Positions 12,292 through 25,900 of a stretch of 64,000 bases of DNA are shown piece by piece. The translations under genes were made by a program, and so were the position numbers. The notes beneath the pieces were generated by a model. That model searched no databases, had not been told where the DNA came from, and saw nothing but the letters and a program-made list of their open reading frames with translations. The number at the start of each line of letters is the position of its first letter. Position 1 is the first letter of the stretch. This DNA comes from Allodiplogaster sudhausi (taxonomy: Eukaryota; Nematoda; Chromadorea; Rhabditida; Diplogasteridae): assembly GCA_945643635.1 (NCBI GenBank), contig CALZFC010000270.1, positions 2,942,001 to 3,006,000 on the forward strand, read 5' to 3'.

Positions 12292-15200
12292 TGTTCCCTT
12301 TCACCTTATCTGCCCTACGCTACTGTTTTTAATCAACACATTTTTCACTTCATATGCAGTTTTCTCATATATATCTTTTTCCCCCTCTTCTGACCGCTGA
12401 ACACCAACTAATTTTGCTAGGAGCAACGACGCCTGTTAGAGAAATCCTGACGATTCCTACAGAGGCGCTGCCTTCATCGGCATCGTCCTGTCCAACTCTG
12501 CAAGTCAGTCAACATTCGCTGTTATCATTCCTTTTTTTTTTTACAGAATACGACTAGAAGTCAATCTGTTATTAACAATAAGAAACACGACATAGTTTTT
12601 TTCCATGTTTATTAAGGATCTTGATGAGAATGTGGGTGTGTGTGTGAAATATGAGCTTAAAAAGACCCAAATATAGCTTACTGGGTAAATAAATTCATAT
12701 TTGTTATAACCGTCATTAGCTAAACTCGTACTTGCTAAAAACAGGCGAGCCGCACCGATGTTGGCCAAAGCTTTGGCTGCTCTCCTGGAGACGTGCTTCG
12801 AGACGCGACCGACGGCGACAAGGATGCGCTGCCTGAATGCTGTCAGTCAAAGACCATTTGATGAACACGAATGCTCTCCAAATTTTCCTATTTAAGACAA
12901 AAGAACGAAAATTCAAAAAAGAATGTTTCCTGTTCTTCTAATGAATGTTTGAATTATATAAAACTAGTTGTGTTCAATTTTAAGCTATTGCAATTTTCGC
13001 CATTATAATTGTCATCTCTAAATTCCTGCAGAATTTCACGGGCGAGTTTATGAATAAGTGTCAAGCAGATTTCAGTTGAAATATTTCGAAAAAAAAAAAA
13101 CTAAAACCGATCTTCAGTGCCATGCCCTGCTGGCTCGGCAGCCATCAACAACACTTGCGTGCTCTGCCCGGAAGGGTCATACCAAGATCAGCGTGGGCAA
13201 GTTAGTGCATTTCGTTCTTGAATGGAAATGAAATAAAATCAAAATTTGAACGGAAATTCAAATATTTATAAGATATTGAAAGTTCTTAGTGAACTTAAAG
13301 GATATATAAATGCAGTACATTTTTATGTTGAACTTTTCTGGATATTGCTGCATTCATTTTGATTTGACTGTTAACCAAACAAAATGAACATTAATGATTT
13401 CTTTGCACAGCTCGCATGCAAGTCCTGCCCAGACGGAACATACACTCTTTACGAAGGCTCGACAAGACCGGAGGCCTGTCTGGGTAAGTGCTGGCTCTTT
13501 TTAAGAAGCAAATATTTGAAAGTTTTAAAAGAAACACAAAAACAGAATCATATTTCACAGTCGTCATTTACTGAAATTATTTACACATTTACACATACGC
13601 AGGGGTGGCCGGGGGCCGAAAATATCCGGCCCCGGCCCCCAGGGTAGGCCCCGGCCCCCGAGGTCGGCCCCGGCCCCGGCCCCCAAGGTCGGCCCCGGCC
13701 CCGGTCCCGGCCCCCAAGGTCGGCCCCAAAGGAGGCCCCAACCCCAAATCTAAAAAATTTTCTCAAAACATTTCGCATCGGGGAAAAAATCTATCCAAAA
13801 TTGAGAAAATGCGTATGCGCAATACATATGTAACGCATACTGAATAAAGCGTGGCACATTTAGTCATAAATTGGCTCATAATTTGTTCAACTGGGAGTGA
13901 ACTTCATTTAATTATCCACAGCCCCTAGGGTAGGCCCCGGCCCCGGCCCGGGCCCCCGCTTCCGAACTCGGCCCCGGCCCCGGCCCCCAGGATCGGCCCC
14001 GGCCCCGGGGGCCGGGGCCGGGAGCCGGGGCCTAGGGGGGGGCCGGGGCCGGCCACCCCTGCACATACGTATATAACATGAAATTGACAACATTCAAGAG
14101 ACTAATCAGAACAAAACTACTATCCACGTTAGAAATTTATAATTCCTATTCAGCTACATGCGGAAACGGCATGTTCTCATCGACTGGTATGGTGCCATGC
14201 ATCGCGTGCCCGCGCCACACCTTCGCCGGTCCGCCCATCGAGGGAGGCGTCAAGCGCTGCGAGCCGTGTCCAGCCGGCGGTTACACCGCCAAGGTCGCTA
14301 CATTCAGTCGATATTTTTATTTAGCACTTACTTACGCTGATCCCAGTGATCCGGCGTAAGAATCTGCCTGTTGGTATTCAATTATTTATATACATTCATG
14401 TTTAGCATGTTGCTTGAATTCCTTGCAACGGAAACCTTTGTAACGGGAACAAACTCCAATCATGTAGGTGGGCGCCACTGGCCCGTCGCAGTGCAAGCAG
14501 CCATGCGAAGCGGGCGCGTACTCGGCGACCGGCCTCCAACCATGCACCGCCTGCCCACCAAACACCTTCCAGGCCAGCGTCGGACAACAGAGGTGTGAAC
14601 GCTTGAAAATACCATTCTAATAAACCTTTTTTCATAAGGAAAGTATTAAACGTGTGTGCTTTGATGTTGCATTGCTTCTATCTTCTACTTAAGACTTCAG
14701 ATGATCCATTTTAAAGGTGCTCATCGTGCCCAGAGGACACGGCGACCGCTGCAAACGGCTCGACTTCTGCAGATGCATGCACAAAACTCGACTGCACTCG
14801 GATGACCTGTCTCAACAGGGTAAGCTCTCTTGTTCCTATTGTAAAACTACTATTGTTCCAATTGTTTATTGGTTTATAAGCAGTATTTCAATGTTCCTTA
14901 TTTTGAAAGTACACAGACTATTTCGTCCTATATTATAGCAAAGGAGATTAGTACTCGTTTAAAGATTCACCAAAGTCGATGGTAATCTATTTAAAATTTT
15001 CTGGACCTTTCTATGTACTTGCTTCTGGCTAACTCACACGCTAGCTTCTGTTCAGGCAAAAAAAATCGCGAATTCAAGAATGATTTTTTTGTGTTCCTTT
15101 AAGGGCGAGTGCGTGATTCGCCGCCACGAAGCAGTGTGCGAGTGCCGCCCCGGTTACGTCGGCCGTATGTGCGAAAAGACAGAGTCCTTCTGCGACAGTG

Positions 15201-18200
15201 CGCCCTGCCTGAATGGCGGCCGCTGCGAGGCCATCTCCGGCACGTACAGATGCGTCTGTCCAGGAAGTCAGTCTCGACTCTACTCGACTAGTGATCATGA
15301 ATAGAAGAGTCATTCAGAAAAGATTTGACTGAGGAAGGACATTTCTGAAGACTTGAAAGAAATGAAAGCGACAAAATATCTCATTTTCAGACTACTCTGG
15401 CCGCAACTGCCAGTACGCGCAGAACGAGTGCGTCGGTGTGCAGTGCCCGAACGGTGGCGTCTGCCACGACGAGCCTGGCTTCGGCACGACCAAGTGCATC
15501 TGCAGGTGGTGCAGCCAGTCTTCGTAGTGAATGCTTTGTCGATTAACGTCCCCCTTCTACTTTTATGATCTCCGGAGAATAATGTATGACATGTGAGAAA
15601 GCCTATTAAAATATACAAACTTCGCGCAAGCATACAAAGTTAACAGTTTAGAATGACATAAAGACTAGATTTCGAAATTTCTGAAATCACCTATCAATAA
15701 CGGTGAAAATGAGAATACGCCTTATGATGATACATTTGATTTCCACAGGACCGGCTTCTCGGGGCCGCATTGTCGTGAGATTACGGACGCATGCGCGGCA
15801 GCAGGCACGAATCCGTGCAGCAACGGCGGACGCTGCCAGCCACTCCAGCTCGGTCGCTTCAAGTGCAAGTGCGCCGAGGGATGGACCGGAGCGACGTGCG
15901 AGGAAAACATAGGTAAGGAGGAGAGTTTATCTATTCATTCATTCACCGTATATGAAGTATATATTTTCATATGACAGCAGAAAAATACATACATATGTAT
16001 GAAGAAAGAGATGAAGAGAAAGAGAAGTAGTGAGAGATATTGAAAAATTGAGACGTAGAGAGCAATGAAGAGAGAGAGGTGAAAAGCATGCGTTCGATAT
16101 TGCTTATTTGGATCAAATAGATTTGAATGTTTGAAACGGCTACAAAGATAACGGAAGCTGTGTATTATTCAATGCGCGTCTGCCACCGCCTCCACTATTT
16201 ATGTTTTCTTCTAAATTTCGGAGACAATACCAGCAGAAATATAACTTTATTCGAGAAAAATCTTATTTGAAGAAAGATCGTGAGTAAAAGAGATTGTGAT
16301 TTTTGTTGTATTGGGAAATCACTAGCAAGCAAGAGTAGACATTGAGTTCGTTTTATGTGAGATCAGTGTTCGATGGTTAGTGAAAAGATGGAAGCCCTGT
16401 GTTACAGAACAACAAAGCGGGATAGAAAGCGTGATCGGGGATAACGGGTTTGTGGGATAAAGTTTTATTAAGCATACTATGGGGCAATATAAATATGTAT
16501 ATATGGCAGGAATTGACCTTGATAATGCAAGTTTTTTTAAGCAACTCATTAAGCAACTTATAACAATATCTATGAAACAATAACAAAATCTTTACGCGCA
16601 AAGCCGTTGGTATAAAATTCAAAAAGAGTTATAAATAAGATGAGAAATGTTTAGTTTTCAAAATTCTCTACACAACTTTCGTCCCTGGCGGATAGTCTGG
16701 ATTGAAGGCTGGTGGCGCTGTCGGCTCATTCGTTGGTATGGCCTGTAGAAATAGGTGAATATGACTTCTTGAAATTGTTGGTTTTTACTGAACACATTTA
16801 TGGAATTTCAATGGAGGTAAAACAATTCTCGAACCTGGAAGCGGTCGACCATCTGCTTGTACATCTTGCGCAGTAAGAGAAGCTCAAGTGTTAAATAGAT
16901 CGCAAACACCACGCATAGTGCCATCAATGCGCCTGAATACATAACTCTTAAGTGAAAACCACTGAAAAATAACCATGAGATTTTACTTATGATTGTAATT
17001 TGCGCTAACCAAAGTAGTACTTCAATTCGTCCGAGAGATCTGCTTTCTCCTTATCGGTGAGCTGGTCATCAAAGAAGAACTGAAAAGAAATGGAAACACT
17101 GGCACTGAAATGGAATACCCGGGCCTGTAACTTCAGAATCGAATAAGTCTTATGCAACTCTTATGATTGTCAGCCAATCTTTGCAGCAGTCAGAACATTT
17201 ATGTGGCAAATTCACAAACCTGATATACAGAAAATAGCGCGTTATTCATCGAACGCGCTTGTCCCGAGTAGTACACAATCATCACAACCAGCGCGATGAG
17301 TGTACAGATCTAAACCATTCCCTTTCACAAATAAGGCGATATTACTCGATCATTATTAATTGAACTGGATAAAAGATCTAGTCAATCGCACAAAGTAACA
17401 TCATATATGCGAGTAAAGATAAAAAAAATACTTACGAGAAGCCCGGTGATTAGCACCATTCGCGGCCAGCAGAAATGCGGCGCCCGCCGGCGGGGCGCCA
17501 GAATCACGAAGATGGTTCCGATCAGTTGACATGTCAGAAAAGCGGCGCAGAAGACGAAGGCGGCCACCGTCAGCCAGTCACTGAGAAGAAGAAATTGAAT
17601 TGAATTTCAAGTAGTCAGAATGTATTTAGTTACATACATTCCATATTAGAAGGAATTATTTAACTTATGCATTTGTTCGGCATTAAATTAATATAAAATT
17701 TCAATATGACAAACAGTAATTAAACGGATAGCATGACATATGTATGTAATTGCAAATGGATAATAGGAGAAGGTGGCTATTGAGGATAGTATGTGTTTTC
17801 CTCATCCAGATTGTGAACCACTTTTATGAACCCACAACACGCATATGTATGAACAAGCTAACGAGATCCTTGCGCTCCATGTCCAATGCAAATATTTCTT
17901 CGCGTGTTCCTGTATTCAGCGGCACCTTGCTTCAAAAAAGTACGAGTCGTCGCTTTCACATGAATTGGACCGTCACTTGGTCTCCATTGTGTGGTTCCCC
18001 TTCTTCGCACAAACAGACAGGACGAATACATGTATGATTTGTTGGCCGCGGCCGCCAATTTTGCTTCCCGCTTTTCCTTTCTTTCTCTACCAATCTCGCT
18101 CACTCTCGCTCTCTTACACACTCAACTCTGACGTGATATCTCATTCAAAACATCTGCATGCCCCATTGCATTGCACTCTCTACTCTTCTTCTTTTACTCT

Positions 18201-21200
18201 ATTACGAGTCACCTCTGCATACTGCCTCACTCGCACAATTCATCTCTCCAAACGAAGAGACGGCCGCACTTAGCAGTTATTTGCTCCCTGACTGGAACAG
18301 GAGCAGAGAAAGCAACAATTATCGCCTATGTAGATAATGTTTTCGCTAAATAAAGTGCTGTGTTGGAATTGTAAATCCTAAATGGGTATACTGCCAATTT
18401 TTCTCATTTAGCCATTGCGAAAGTCAAGTGACTACCAAACGAAATAAATCGTTGCCTGTTCCGGCAGATAGGAATTTAGCTTCGGATAATACGGCCTCCG
18501 CGGCAGGAGGCATTGATTCTCTCTGGCTCTCTTCCGCAGGCCCAGCCGGGTGAGTGGAGTGCATGCTCGTGCATTGGTAAGCAGTTAGAGAGAGAGCCCT
18601 CGGCTACTGGATATGCTCTCGCCGGAATAACAACGGCTGGAATTGACTTCCAGAAAGACATGCATTAGGATCGGCTTTCACAGCGCCTCAGAGGCATGGG
18701 TAAGGAAATGGAGACAGCAGTGTACAGCTTCCACGTACTTAAAGTGCTCTGAATAATTAACATTTGCTTTTATGAACGTGGATCAATGCCTTCAAAATGG
18801 TCCGAATTCATTACTGTAGATTCATTCAGTGCATGGTTCCTTTATTTTCAACTCTTTTAAGCAAGCAAAGGCGAGCGTCTGAATGGGGTGTTGCGTGCGT
18901 GTGACAGGAAGAAAGGCTGGCTAGGCGGTGCCGTCCGTGCGCCAATCGCGTTTGTCTTTTCTTTTCCCGAGGGCTTAGTTAGGCTCGAGGTCGCCTTGTG
19001 AGCGTAGAGAGTGGCCAGGCAGGAGAGCATAGAGTCCTTTCTTCTTTCGCTCTAGCACGAAATAGAGATGTAAGAGGAACAGCGCGCAACGAGGCAATTG
19101 CTGCGCCAAAGGCGTCTTCAATCATCCGAAGAAGAGTGTCTCCGAATGGAGACAGCAACCCGAGTATGAAAGTAGGCTCCGAAGAGAGCGATAGAAATTG
19201 ACGAATACGTAGAAAGATAGAGATCCTTGCATATACATATCCTGCTATTTATGGCATTTGCCATAATCGCGCTTCAATCATTTTGAGCGCTTTCGCGCGG
19301 CAGAAAATCGGGAGCAAGAAGTTATCCCTTCTTATTATGCTAAGTCCCTCATACACATTGGCCACAAGTTAGCAGCTGGGCGGAATAAATATGATGACCT
19401 AATCGATTATGCGCTGTGCATTTATTTGTTTCATATATAATGTGGATGAGGAATGAGAGTGCGTATGAGAGTGGCAAGTGAATGGAAAAAAATTTTCTGT
19501 TACAATATGTCGTGAGAGGAAATTGCCTCCTGAGAGACAAATTGAATAAGACCCTAAATATAATATGCATACCTAGCAATTATTGAATATTGCAAATGAA
19601 ATTTTATAACATTCAAAATATAGTAGACAGTGAGAGAAAAAAGTAGCGTAGCTTTTGAAAGTTCATTTGCAGTGTGATTTTAATATTAATAAGCTAATAT
19701 TCATTCATTTTTTAAACCAAACTGACGTTTGCCCATCGACCAGATGCTTGAAGACATTGTATGTGAAGATGGCCACGATTAGCGTGTCGAAACATGACAG
19801 AATCTTAAATATAATATTTTGGCTTGCTATGAAGATTTTTCGCTATCGACTTAATGTTTATAATAAGTGCATATGTACATGCATTACGGCCCAATAACGA
19901 AAAAATGACGGCCTATCGAGAAAAAAACATAATTTACGGCCCAATTGAAACAAATAAATAAATGGATAATTACGTCCGCTCTCGTACCGTGACGCATTTG
20001 TGCACCGGAAGGCAGCAGCAGGCGAACATTCGATACGTGCAGACGGCGCACACAGCGCAGATGGCAGTGTTGCGCACTGTCGATGCGCGCACGCCGGCGA
20101 TGCGGCGCTCGCCGTCTGCAAATTTGCTTACAAACAATCAGCCTAATCGAATGAGCAGATGGAAGAAGGCTGCGCCTCCAAGAGGAGCCCTCATATATAC
20201 TGCAAAGATTTCTACTAGACAAGAAGCGGTTGCTTAGATACGCGGCTAGCACGAAGAGAATACAACATGCGTTCGTAGCGGTGTCTCTATTCCGAGAGCA
20301 AGCGCGTCCGTACCGGGCGGCGCCTGCTGCTGCGCCGTGGCTAGCTCGTCCGCAAGACGTGCGATGCTCTCCGAGAAGGAGAGCTTTTCCTTCTTGAGCC
20401 GAAGGGGAGGCGGCGGCAGGGGCGAAGGAAGCTCCTTTGCAGGAGGCAGCTGCTGCCCCGTGAGCCGCACCCGAGTGCTATGCGCGCGACGGGGCGGAGC
20501 CAACGGGGCAGCGGCAGGCGAGCAGGAGGAGGCAGAGGGGAGCGCAGAACCGCATGAGGCCTCCACCGACGCAGCTCGGCCGACTTGGTAGCACGAAGCG
20601 CGCACCCGAGTTCCGCCTGGACATTTCTTATTTATACTTACACTTTATTCACGGCACCGGAGTGACAAGTGGTTGAATAATTAGCAATAAAAATATGTGA
20701 AAGCAATTTCTATGGTTATTGAGACACCTGTTTTAAATCCGCCTTTTATTAGGAATTGAAAAAAAGAACCATCGTTTCAAGAATAGCAGCACAAATGAGC
20801 AAAATCTGCACATCGTTTGCAAAAAAAAAACACACACACACACACACACAATTTTCCTAGCCAATTATCAAATGGACATACCAATCAACGAAGAAGTCGC
20901 TGGCGGCGGCGGCCTGAGTGGCGGATCACTAGGAGGCACAGAAGGCGGCCTCAGCGGATTGCCAACCGGGTCCACCGAAGGGCCAGTCGGATACATTAGG
21001 AAGGGGAAGGAATGCTAATATGAAACCCGAATATTCCGAATGGAATCGAAGAAGACTCGTAAAAGGAGGGAGACCCGAGAAGAGTGCCTGAGTGCTGCTA
21101 CCTGCAAAATGAGTGCGATTCAGCAGCACACTAGACATTTGAGTGGGGTCAGGCAAGTAATCGAATTGAGGAAAACACACGTGCAAACGCGAGCACATGG

Positions 21201-21768
21201 GGTGGTTGCTAAACAGATAGAAAATAAGAGAGACTCGGAGATGCAGACACAATTGAACGAGAGAGAAAAACATAGGAATAAAGGCAGAGAGAGAGAGAGA
21301 AAGAGAGAGAGAGATTTCAAGCATGCTGATAGAGAAAAGGGAGAGAGAGAGAGAAAGCGAACGCGGAGTGGAGAGATGGAACAAGAAAATAGCGCGTCTA
21401 CTGAATGGGAGAAATAGGTGAATTTGGATAAATGGATAGTGATGGCTACTAAAGCAAGCAATTAGGCATGCAAATTCTTAGTAGACTTAAACGGAAAGTT
21501 TAGCGGTGAGATAAAAGACACGAAAAGTTACATTAGAGAAAACAAATGGCACTGACAGAACGAGAAAATCTCTATTTTTTTTACATTTCACAACTGTTAC
21601 TTGGAGATCCCAGACCATGTCAAGCCAAACTAAGGAGCAGCCAGTTTGTGTCGTGCTGAATAATGTATGCAAAGTGGGAATGGGAGCTTGAGTTTGGCGA
21701 CGGTGAGAGAGTGAGATAATTAGAACAAGAGAGAGAGAGAGATAGAGAGAGAACAAGAGGGAGAGAAC

Positions 21769-21823
<55 letters not shown>

Positions 21824-22898
21824 GGGCAGGTGTTTAAAAAGAGTGTGAGACATGGGAAAAGATGACCGATATTGGAAGGAGAGAAAAAAAAAGACGAAAT
21901 GGTGGAAAGAAATGGAGGGACGAGAGAAGGAGAGACTGATGAAGATATAATTATGCGAGCAAGAGAATGATTATGTGTGTAATAAGCTGCAAAATGTGTT
22001 TCACAACAAGTAGAGTTTTAGTAGTCGAAAGGCGAGACGAGAGGAAGTGAAAATTTTCCGAGGCCAGCTGCGACTTTCAGCAATCAAAAGAGTCACAAGA
22101 AGCAAGAAAGAATGCAAAAATAAAGTCCCGTGGAAAGAGAAGGGCCCGATTTCGCTCGTGGAGCGCATGAAAAAGACCTTCTTCCGACTGCCCATCGAAT
22201 GGGAAAAAACGCAATGAATTTTAATGACTCTGTTACTAATCAGAGAAAGTTTTGCGAGGAGACAAATCGTTGCATTTTGCTATCTTTAGCGAACAGATGT
22301 TCTATCTGGGATTCTCTTCCTTTTATGGGCAGCAATTGTCTGCTGTTGTCTCTGCTTCAACAGGCACTCATCGGCTCGTACATTTGCACTTTTCACAGAC
22401 ATGTTTTTCTTGGTCAGTCTCTCTCTCTCTCCATCTCTCTGTTTCTCTCTGTCTCTCTAACTCTCTTCACCCTCTCTATTTCTCTGTCACTCTCTCTCTC
22501 TCTATCTCTCTCTCTTTCTCGTTCTCTCTCACTCACTCTCTTGCTCTCTCTTTATCAGATACTCTCTCTCTCTCACTCTCTCACACACACACTCCTCTTT
22601 CGCACTCTCCTACTCACTTCTCATTCACTTTCTCTCACGCTCCCTCGGCACTCCATAATCCCGTCTTCGTTCTACGGGATAAATACGCGAACACCGCAAA
22701 GTCTGTTCCATTTCTCCAGTTTGCTTTCTGCTCTTGGTTAACATCTCTTTTCTTTTCATTTATTCCAGAGGCCACATTCATTTGTTGTCCCTTTCCTTTA
22801 TCTCTGGATATATTTTAGCCACTCGTTGCAAAACGAGCATCTCGTTGTTCCATCGTTTTCTACTATTAGTCGAGACAGCTGCGCATCGCTTGCTTTCG

Positions 22899-22938
<40 letters not shown>

Positions 22939-22951
22939 GTCTCTCTCTCTG

Positions 22952-22986
<35 letters not shown>

Positions 22987-25900
22987 GTCTCTCTCTACTT
23001 CTCTCCTGTAGTCACCCATATACATACATATAAATGTGGCTAGTACTGCTAGTCAAATAAATACACGCATATAAATACACGCATTAAAGTCAAATAAATA
23101 CACGCATTAAAGGATCAATATACATAAATATCGTTTGTGCATGCTACATAAACGCAATGCGGCGGGAGAGGTAGAGAGAGAGAAAGAGAGAGAGAAATAG
23201 AGTGAGAAGCAAAGAAAATAATAGAATAGAGTATAATAGAATGTAAGAGAGAATCATTTGCGCGGCGTGTAGAACAAGCCAAATTGGACTAACCTAATTT
23301 GTGCGAATCTAGTCTCTGTTTGCCGAGTTCTCTGGCTGAGAAATACAACCAGACAAAAGCGTTTTCAGCATACGAAATGGCAGGCGTGTGAAGACTCAAA
23401 TTCATGTATATGCATATGTGTAAGATGCGAAAAGCAACCTATTTTTATATAACAATATAGCGTGAAATCATGTAGTATACGCGATAGTGTGCATGCGATC
23501 TTCTTGCCTGCATGCATTGAGAAATGAATGAGTCAACGCTCCTTGCCTCTTATCTTCCAATTCCCCTGTAGCACTGGAGAGGGAGAGAGAGAGAGCGAGG
23601 AGTGAGAGAGAGAGGGCGAGGAGAGAGAGAGAAAGTTAGTAGAGGAAGAGAGAGGAGAGAAAGTGAGGAGAGAGTGAGAGAGAGACGGGAAAAACGGCGA
23701 AAACGCAATATGAGAAAATGATATATACAGTTTAGGATTTAGGAGAGTTTACGACGATTACAAAGAGAGAAGGAGAAGGAGACAATAGCGCGTGTGTGTT
23801 CTAGTGAAAACTGATGGGGAAGGGGCCTAAAATACGGGAATGGCGTCCACTTTGTTATTTTCGCAACGGGCCTCTGGGCCTGTAATGCTGTACTAGAGAA
23901 CAGAGAGGAGGGAACAGAAACATGTAATTCTTGATAGCAGTGAGAGGCCTAGTCTATTTTATTCGAACAGCGCAAATATGTTACTAATAATATTGTCGGA
24001 TGAGAGCAGAACTTAAATTTAAATTAATTCAATATACCCTTTCACAAGACATTTCAACAATTAGGAAAAAACAAAAGATGTCCGTATTACAGCCAGAAGG
24101 AGGAGCCCTTCAGTTTGATGATTGCGAAAGGAGGAAGAAAAAGTGAGAGCACCTAACGTTTGCGCATGAATCCTAGAAAAAGAGCGTTAAGCGAGAGTGT
24201 GGAAGCCCAAGAGAGAGAGAAAGATAGTGTAAAAGAGATAAACACAGAGGGCTATGAGTAAAGAGAGGGCGAGAAAGACAGAGCGAGAGAGAGAGCGAGA
24301 GAGGGAGAGCGAGAGAGAGAGAGAAAGCGATAGAGAATGGCAGAGAGAGAGAGAGCGAGAGAGAGAGCGAGAGAAGGCATAAGTATTGGACGAGACGCAA
24401 TCGAGGGGTCGAGGCGGCACGGGAGTGGAACAGCTGTTTCCCCCGCGGCCGCAGCAGTAGCCTTCACTCGCGTTACCCTCCTTCTTTCCCACACATTCCC
24501 TCTTTCACTCTCGCTCTCTCGCTCAATTCTCTCTCTCTCTCTTTCTCTCTCTGTTTCTCTCTCTTGTTTGTTCCCTTTCTCTCACTCTTTCATGCGTTCT
24601 TTCCTACTATTGCTTACTGACCCTCTCACTCTCAAGCAACTCCACAACAACATCACTGCTCTCACTTCTCATACTGCTATTCTGCATTGTCGTCTGATTC
24701 TACGAGCGAGATGTTGTTTTTGTTCTTCTCCGCCAGTGGACATAGAAAGTGTGGCAGTCAAGATGAGTCATCGGTTTCTCTGAGTTCATGATGAATGGAA
24801 CAAAGCCACTGTGCACAAATATACATATATACATACATTTAAATGCATTTGAGAGTATTTCGTGCACACCTTACTTCAATATTTTTACATGCAAATAATT
24901 TTCCTTTATAATACCCTTCCCTTCCTTTATAACATACCCATTTGCACAGTTTAAATAATTTTGTCTACATTTCAAAAAAAATTTTAAAATTATGTACTCT
25001 TAAAGAGTATCCTTAATTCTTTCTTCCAGACGACTGTGCTGACCGGCCGTGCGCACTGAATGCCACGTGCCACGACCTCATCGCAGACTTCTCGTGCGAC
25101 TGCCCCGCCGGCTTCACCGGCAAGCGCTGTGATGTCAAAGGTGGAGCCTGTTGCTCATTTGAACTCACGTTTCCACCACCAGCGTTCCCTTAATCACTTG
25201 GTTTTCCCAAAATGAAAACAAATAGTAATTCATTGTCAGCATTGAAAGTTTTACTAGAGTAAGATTCTCTGAGTATTTGCCTCGGTTATAATTCTGCGAA
25301 TTTTTTCAAACAGCTCTAAAAACGAATAACGACTTTCATTATGATTTAGGAAAGTGACGTGAGATATTAAAAGAATTCGAAAATCTATTGTAATTCATTT
25401 GAATTTTCTTGAAGATTTTAGTGATGCCTCAGAAAGACCAACCACTCTTTCGCAGCGTATTCAGGCAAGAGAGCTCGAAACAAAATATCTCTCTCTCTGT
25501 CTCTTTTTCTGCCTCTCTCCCCCCCCCCCCCCCCAGTCTCTTTGTCTGTTTTCTCTCTCCCTCTCTCTCCCTTCTCTCTCTCTCTCCCTCCCTCCCTCTC
25601 CCTTCTCTCTCTCCTTCTCTCTCCCCTCTCTCTCCCTCTCTCTCCCCCACGCTCTCTGTCTCTTTTCTCCCTCCCTCTCTCTCCTCTCTCCCTTTCTCTC
25701 TTTGAAGAAGAGCTCTGCTCGGCCGACTCGTGCGTGCATGGCCTGTGCGTGGATCGACTGACAAGTCGCGAGTGCATCTGCGAGCGAGGATGGGCCGGCC
25801 CGACGTGCGCGGAGAACATTGACGACTGTGCTGAAGCGCCCTGCCAGAACGGAGCGACTTGTAGAGATCAAGTAAGAACTGGAGCATAAAGAGAGAAACA

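Noticed and set aside
18476..19201. Possible small genes in the 9.1 kb intron
   Set aside because: Short frames without splice-phase partners or recognisable motifs; they lie between confirmed exons of the antisense four-helix gene.
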